Source: Candidatus Methanophagales archaeon (GTDB taxonomy: Archaea > Halobacteriota > Syntropharchaeia > Alkanophagales > Methanospirareceae). From it: a stretch of 33,529 bases of DNA. How positions within the stretch are numbered: position 1 is the stretch's first letter; every line of letters starts with the position of its first letter. Shown here in pieces: positions 30,242-33,529 of the stretch. The translations under genes were made by a program, and so were the position numbers. The notes below the pieces were generated by a model. The model was given only the letters and a program-made list of their open reading frames with translations. It was not told the origin of the DNA and ran no database searches. Location of the stretch: contig QENH01000194.1 of assembly GCA_003336485.1 (NCBI GenBank), positions 18,642-52,170 of the forward strand, written 5' to 3'.

Positions 30242-31237
30242 ATGGAAATCGTTAATGAATATGAAGGTAAAGTTGTGTTAGTAACAGGCGGTGCAGGCTG
30301 CATCGGGACGAACCTGAGCCGGAAGTTGGCGGAACTAGGGGCAGCGAAGGTAGTGATCCTGGACGATTTATCGAGCGCATACGAATGGAATATCCCAAGA
30401 GCGGATAACATATCATTTGTGCACGGGAGCATTTTAGATGACGAGATGCTGAAGCGAGTGTTCAAGGAGAAGCCGGAGTATGTATTCCATTTAGCGGCGC
30501 ATTTCGCGAACCAGAACTCCGTGGACAATCCGGAGACAGACTTGATGGTGAATGGCATGGGCATTTTGAAGGTATTGGAATATGCGCATCTTGCAGATGT
30601 GAATCGGTTTGTGTATTCGTCTTCAGGCTGCGGCGTTTACGGGTTGGACTCGCAGATGCCGTTTGAGGAGCCGGATATTTCTATTCGTTTGCATACGCCC
30701 TATCAGGTAACGAAATTGGTTGGTGAATTGTACACGAATTATTTTTATAATTTGTATGGGCTTCCTATAGTCAATGCGCGGTTCTTCAATGTCTTTGGGC
30801 CGGGAGAAGTACCAGGCCGGTACAGGAACGTAATACCAAACTTCTTCTATTGGGCGCTGAAAGGGCATGCGTTGCCTATTACGGGCGACGGCACAGAAAC
30901 GCGGGATTGGACGTATGTGGACGACATATTAGACGGGTTGCTGGCTATGGGGCAAAAAGAAGAAGCAGTGGGAGAGGCGATAAACCTCGGCTCGGGCGAG
31001 GAGCATCGGGTAATAGATTTGGCGGCTAATGTGAATGCGCTTGCAGGAAATGAAGAGGGGCTAAATTATATAGAGCGAAGGGATTGGGACGTTAAGCACC
31101 GGCTGTTATCTTCTATTGCGAAGGCGAAGCGGTTGTTGGGTTACGAGCCGCAGACGGGATTTGAGGATGGGTTGAAGAAGGTGCATGCGTGGTTTAGAGA
31201 GAACTGGGAGAATATAGATGGGTGTGCGGAGTTCTAA
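30242..31237 (+). CDS. NAD-dependent epimerase/dehydratase (GalE-like extended SDR)
   Basis: The 331-residue protein has TGGAGCIGTNLSRKL (residues 15-29), FHLAAHFANQNSVDNPE, SSSGCGVYG around the catalytic serine, and Tyr154-x-x-x-Lys158 in YQVTKLVGE. NARFFNVFGPGEVPG, TGDGTETRDWTYVDD and a C-terminal substrate domain follow. It resembles UDP-glucose 4-epimerase-type enzymes that supply activated sugars for surface glycans. It differs enough from its upstream neighbour that the pair is not a recent duplication. Low GC around the start and a microsatellite in front of it contrast with the GC-richer body. Confidence 0.92.
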   Translation: MEIVNEYEGKVVLVTGGAGCIGTNLSRKLAELGAAKVVILDDLSSAYEWNIPRADNISFVHGSILDDEMLKRVFKEKPEYVFHLAAHFANQNSVDNPETDLMVNGMGILKVLEYAHLADVNRFVYSSSGCGVYGLDSQMPFEEPDISIRLHTPYQVTKLVGELYTNYFYNLYGLPIVNARFFNVFGPGEVPGRYRNVIPNFFYWALKGHALPITGDGTETRDWTYVDDILDGLLAMGQKEEAVGEAINLGSGEEHRVIDLAANVNALAGNEEGLNYIERRDWDVKHRLLSSIAKAKRLLGYEPQTGFEDGLKKVHAWFRENWENIDGCAEF

Positions 31238-31325
31238 GAACATTTTAAGATAGATCAAAAGAGACGACGAGGGATATTTTAAATAAAATTACATTTATTT
31301 ATTTATACCTAGTTATGGAATTTAG

Positions 31326-31388
31326 AGAACAATCTCAATTTCAGATGATGTTTATGAAGAGCTAATGAAAACGTTTCAGGGGGAGATT
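31326..31388 (+). pseudogene. VapB-type (DUF217-like) antitoxin N-terminal remnant
   Basis: One frame reads RTISISDDVYEELMKTFQGE, closely matching the start of VapB antitoxins of the DUF217/COG1753 kind. The position where the initiator Met is expected is a TAG codon (31323-31325), and the frame runs into the following UPF0175 gene. Only about 20 codons remain. Confidence 0.6.
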
Positions 31389-31393
31389 AAGGA

Positions 31394-31651
31394 ATGTCAA
31401 CTACGATTTCAATAGAAATACCGCGTGACGTGGTCCATGCCGCGCGGATGACTTCTTGGGACCGGAAGCGAGAATTGGCATTTTATCTGTATCAGCAGGG
31501 TAGGCTGTCTTTTGGCAAGGCTCGCGAGATGGCTAACATGACCGTGTGGGATTTCCAGCTGTTGCTGGCGAGTAGGGAAATTACCGTTCACTATGACGTG
31601 GCAGATTATGAGGAAGATCTGACAACACTGAAGGAACTCAATCGGCTATGA
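31394..31651 (+). CDS. UPF0175 family antitoxin
   Basis: The 85-residue protein matches UPF0175: TISIEIPRDVV at the N terminus, LAFYLYQQGRLSFGKAREMA (a small helix-turn-helix-like region), then MTVWDFQLLLASREITVHY. The family is the usual antitoxin partner of DUF3368 PIN-like toxins. GGGGGAG precedes the ATG. Its stop overlaps the ATG of a truncated DUF3368 gene (ATGA), as in intact pairs. Confidence 0.9.
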   Translation: MSTTISIEIPRDVVHAARMTSWDRKRELAFYLYQQGRLSFGKAREMANMTVWDFQLLLASREITVHYDVADYEEDLTTLKELNRL

Positions 31652-31788
31652 GCGTTGTAAGCAATGCTTCGCCACTTATCAACCTGGCACAGATCGGGAA
31701 AAATGATATGAGCGCGTGGAACGGGAAGTCAGTCGCCCGGCATTTGGGTCTGCGCTTGTGTGAATATATTTATAACGGGGTATTGTAA
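31648..31788 (+). pseudogene. DUF3368 PIN-like toxin with large internal deletion
   Basis: The 46-codon frame begins SVVSNASPLINLAQIG, the classic start of DUF3368 proteins with the first PIN aspartate position as Asn. After KND it jumps to SVARHLGLRLCEYI, which resembles the late KVAR-LGL region of the family. Intact members are about 150 residues, so around 100 are missing. It overlaps the UPF0175 stop by four bases. Confidence 0.75.
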
Positions 31789-31807
31789 ATAGATATTGAA
31801 GGGCACA

Positions 31808-31925
31808 ATGAAAGAGTATATTATTACATGGGATTATTGAAAAAGATGAGGACGTCTATTGTGCACTCTGTCTCGAATTGGACATTGCCACAGAGGCGGA
31901 TACATTAGAAGGTGCGAAGAAGAAG
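31808..31925 (+). pseudogene. HicB-like antitoxin remnant with frameshift
   Basis: ATG AAA GAG opens a frame reading KEYIITWDY then stop. In a neighbouring frame coding continues as GIIEKDEDVYCALCLELD and TEADTLEGAKKKMK, the standard HicB (UPF0150) fold with its Leu-Asp-x-Ala-Thr and Thr-Leu-Glu motifs. A one- or two-base slip near 31828 separates them. The remnant runs without a stop into the acylphosphatase-domain frame. Confidence 0.7.
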
Positions 31926-32363
31926 ATGAAAGCGAAGGAAATAGCGATAAAGGGGAAGGTACACGATGTTGGATACCGGCTATTTTTATTGAGCGAAGCG
32001 GAAAGCGTATTCATCGAAAAATTTGATGCAAGAAATGTATTGGTAGAGGGAGAGCAGCACTTAATTGTTCGGGTTGAAGGAGTGGAAGAGCGGATTAAAC
32101 GGTTTATTGTGTTTGCAGAATCGAATTATCCACCGGGAGCTTCTGTTGAATCAGTGGAAGTTAAGGATTATGGTGAAGAGGTTAGGAGTATTGACTCGTT
32201 TAGGCAATCTTTGATTGTCTTCCAGCTTACGAAGATGGCGCAGGCAGGGGTAGGTATGCTTAGGAAGCAAGACGAGACGATAAGTGTAATAAAAGAAGAA
32301 TCGGAAAAGACGGGAGAAGTCGTGAGTGTGGAATCAGATTTAATAAGACAAGGGCTGTTTTGA
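31926..32363 (+). CDS. acylphosphatase-domain protein with helical C-terminal extension
   Basis: From the ATG at 31926 the product has 145 residues. An acylphosphatase-like domain comes first: IAIKGKVHDVGYRLFLL, with the phosphate-loop arginine in GYR, then LIVRVEGVEERIKRF and PPGASVESVEV. A helical segment, QDETISVIKEESEKTGEVVS, follows. Acylphosphatases are about 90 residues, so the tail is an addition. The usual catalytic Asn of the family is not obvious, so activity is uncertain. The frame is open upstream and would fuse to a HicB remnant (TTG at 31878). The tail continues in another frame after the stop, suggesting a frameshift. Confidence 0.7.
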   Translation: MKAKEIAIKGKVHDVGYRLFLLSEAESVFIEKFDARNVLVEGEQHLIVRVEGVEERIKRFIVFAESNYPPGASVESVEVKDYGEEVRSIDSFRQSLIVFQLTKMAQAGVGMLRKQDETISVIKEESEKTGEVVSVESDLIRQGLF

Positions 32364-32461
32364 AAGAGAAGATAGAGCAAGATGTTAAATGGATAAAAGA
32401 AGAGATCATAGGGATTAAGGCAACTCTTGAGGAGGTAACTGAGAAGGTTGGAGTGGATTGA
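32360..32461 (+). pseudogene. out-of-frame coiled-coil continuation of the acylphosphatase-domain gene
   Basis: Overlapping the stop codon of the previous gene, the next frame reads KEKIEQDVKWIKEEI then GIKATLEEVTEKVG and stops at 32461. The helical heptad-like pattern continues the tail of the preceding protein, so a single-base change near 32350-32362 probably cut one gene in two. It could alternatively be a tiny separate gene starting at TTG 32360. Confidence 0.45.
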
Positions 32462-32559
32462 AATGCGCGCATTAAAGTTTATGAGTTTGTGAGTTTTGGG
32501 AGTTAGAGAGATTAGATTGTTGGGATCAATTGGAATGTGCACGTAAGACATGACTTTCG

Positions 32560-32576
32560 GCTATAGTGGTTATAGC
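32560..32576. other. small hairpin beside the transposase 3' end
   Basis: GCTATA (32560-32565) pairs with TATAGC (32571-32576) about 12 bases outside the transposase stop codon. It may belong to the terminal sequence of the insertion element or end its transcript. The opposite element end is outside the window. Confidence 0.3.
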
Positions 32577-32587
32577 GACACATTAAA

Positions 32588-33529
32588 TTAGACAAGTTTG
32601 AAATTATACATGAGTTTATTTGCATCTTTTATCCCCATGCGATTAAGGGCTTCGAGCGCCAATTCCAACTTCCTCCTAACATTTTCCTGCTTTGGATTTC
32701 TCTCTATAAAAATATTCCGGTGGTCATTATCGACCTTCACTTTACCACGGAGATCAAATATCGTCTCAGAAAGCCGCTGTAAAGTCATTTTTTCACCATT
32801 GAAGCATTCATCCAGCATATACGAGCAGATATTCGCAAACGAAATTCTGAAGCAGGTCATTAGCTGATCTAGCTCCACATCCACACGGTAAATCTTCTTC
32901 TTATCAATGATCCTTGCGAGCTCCTCTTTTTTCTTCTTCAACGATTTAAACGGCTTCTCGTGACCCTTTTCTATCTTCTTTATCTCCCTCTTGAGACGAT
33001 TTATCTCCTTCTGAATACCTTTCAAAATTTCCGCATCGTGCTCTGGTAACTTCCTCTTCCCATCATCCACCGAGGACTTCTCCCGGTATATCCTCTCCTC
33101 TTTGATCTTCGATTCTAGATTCTTTTCTATGCTCCTTATCTCATTCAAAGAGACATCTAAATCGATCTCAAGCTCGTTTATCTGTCCCTGTAGTTGCTCA
33201 ATCCGCTCCAGAACCTTTGTGTTGTCTACCAATTTCTTACCATAACCCACTACACGATGTAGATTGACGCCGCCCTTCATGTCCTTAAAATCCAACTCCT
33301 GTGCAGGCCATCGGTCAAAATAAGACTTCACGACATAATCTGTAGAGAATATCGTCTCGGGCACGCTTGTAATGAGAACAGACGTTCTACCATTGTCCCA
33401 ATAGACTTGCACCGCCCTCGTCTCGAATATGTAACCTTTAGCGTTGGAATCCTCCAACTCTAAGGTGCAATCTACCAGATGCGCATTACCGTAGTCGTAT
33501 CGCTTCTCCATTGATTCGGATTTGACTTT
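32588..33529 (-). CDS. DDE-type transposase, C-terminal part (start beyond window)
   Basis: The frame is open to the last base of the window, so only the C-terminal 313 or so residues are seen. It contains VLITSVPETIFSTDYVVKSY and FDRWPAQELDFKDMKG, the pattern around the last catalytic Glu of IS4/IS1634-like transposases. About 125 residues of heptad-like, Lys/Glu-rich coiled coil follow (LERIEQLQGQINELEIDLDV onward), then a globular C-terminal end. The first two catalytic Asp would lie upstream, outside the window. The insertion sequence family is a guess. Confidence 0.75.
   Translation of the reverse strand, partial: KVKSESMEKRYDYGNAHLVDCTLELEDSNAKGYIFETRAVQVYWDNGRTSVLITSVPETIFSTDYVVKSYFDRWPAQELDFKDMKGGVNLHRVVGYGKKLVDNTKVLERIEQLQGQINELEIDLDVSLNEIRSIEKNLESKIKEERIYREKSSVDDGKRKLPEHDAEILKGIQKEINRLKREIKKIEKGHEKPFKSLKKKKEELARIIDKKKIYRVDVELDQLMTCFRISFANICSYMLDECFNGEKMTLQRLSETIFDLRGKVKVDNDHRNIFIERNPKQENVRRKLELALEALNRMGIKDANKLMYNFKLV

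Noticed and set aside
1-33529. tRNA or rRNA genes
   Set aside because: No cloverleaf with a T-loop consensus or rRNA core sequence was spotted by eye; a covariance search would be needed to exclude one fully.

Overview
The window is chromosomal DNA from a euryarchaeon of the methanogen/methanotroph lineage. The best guess is an ANME-1 (Methanophagales) or related Syntrophoarchaeia-type genome; this placement is inferred from gene content, not tested. Archaeal markers are a sliding clamp (PCNA), TFB, UPF0058, a COG2522 regulator, the MfnA decarboxylase of methanofuran synthesis, two subunits of the archaeal CO dehydrogenase/acetyl-CoA synthase, two FrhB-type F420 modules, a PEF-CTERM-like sorting signal, and TATA boxes upstream of several starts.

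Layout. 1-2.6 kb: the end of a DUF11-repeat surface protein and a convergent MoxR ATPase. 2.9-6.8 kb: a three-gene redox operon (NuoE-like, NuoF-like, and a ferredoxin-FrhB fusion) that reads as an NAD(P)H/F420 electron-transfer complex built like HydABC/HndABCD, but with an F420 module where the hydrogenase domain would be. 6.9-9.8 kb: a decayed island in which dTDP-rhamnose genes (rmlB with an internal deletion, rmlC intact, rmlD cut short) alternate with broken VapBC pairs and a surface-protein fragment. 10.2-14.3 kb: cdhA-cdhB-frhB, probably a CO dehydrogenase that exchanges electrons with F420. 14.5-19.9 kb: UPF0058, a GAF-PAS sensor with no output domain, a large membrane-anchored surface protein, and a broken AttH/CrtC-like gene. 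19.9-24.2 kb (minus strand): mfnA, a YggS-type PLP protein, a Cas4-like protein without CRISPR, and a secreted papain-family peptidase. 24.3-28.2 kb: PCNA, a COG2522 regulator, a TFB with a shortened B-reader/linker, and DnaJ. 28.2-28.9 kb: an AT-rich non-coding stretch with a diverged duplication and microsatellites. 28.9-33.5 kb: two sugar-nucleotide epimerases, a second cluster of toxin-antitoxin debris (VapB, UPF0175/DUF3368, HicB), an acylphosphatase-domain protein, and a partial transposase.

How it fits together. The two redox operons share FrhB as the F420 adaptor, so CO dehydrogenase and the NAD(P)H module could exchange electrons through the F420 pool. The two sugar-nucleotide regions are both surrounded by toxin-antitoxin remnants and look like turnover hotspots for cell-surface polysaccharide genes. 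Five short palindromic intergenic elements, each built from a different repeated word, are scattered through the window; one supplies the stop codon of the sensor gene. No tRNA, rRNA or CRISPR array was found by eye.
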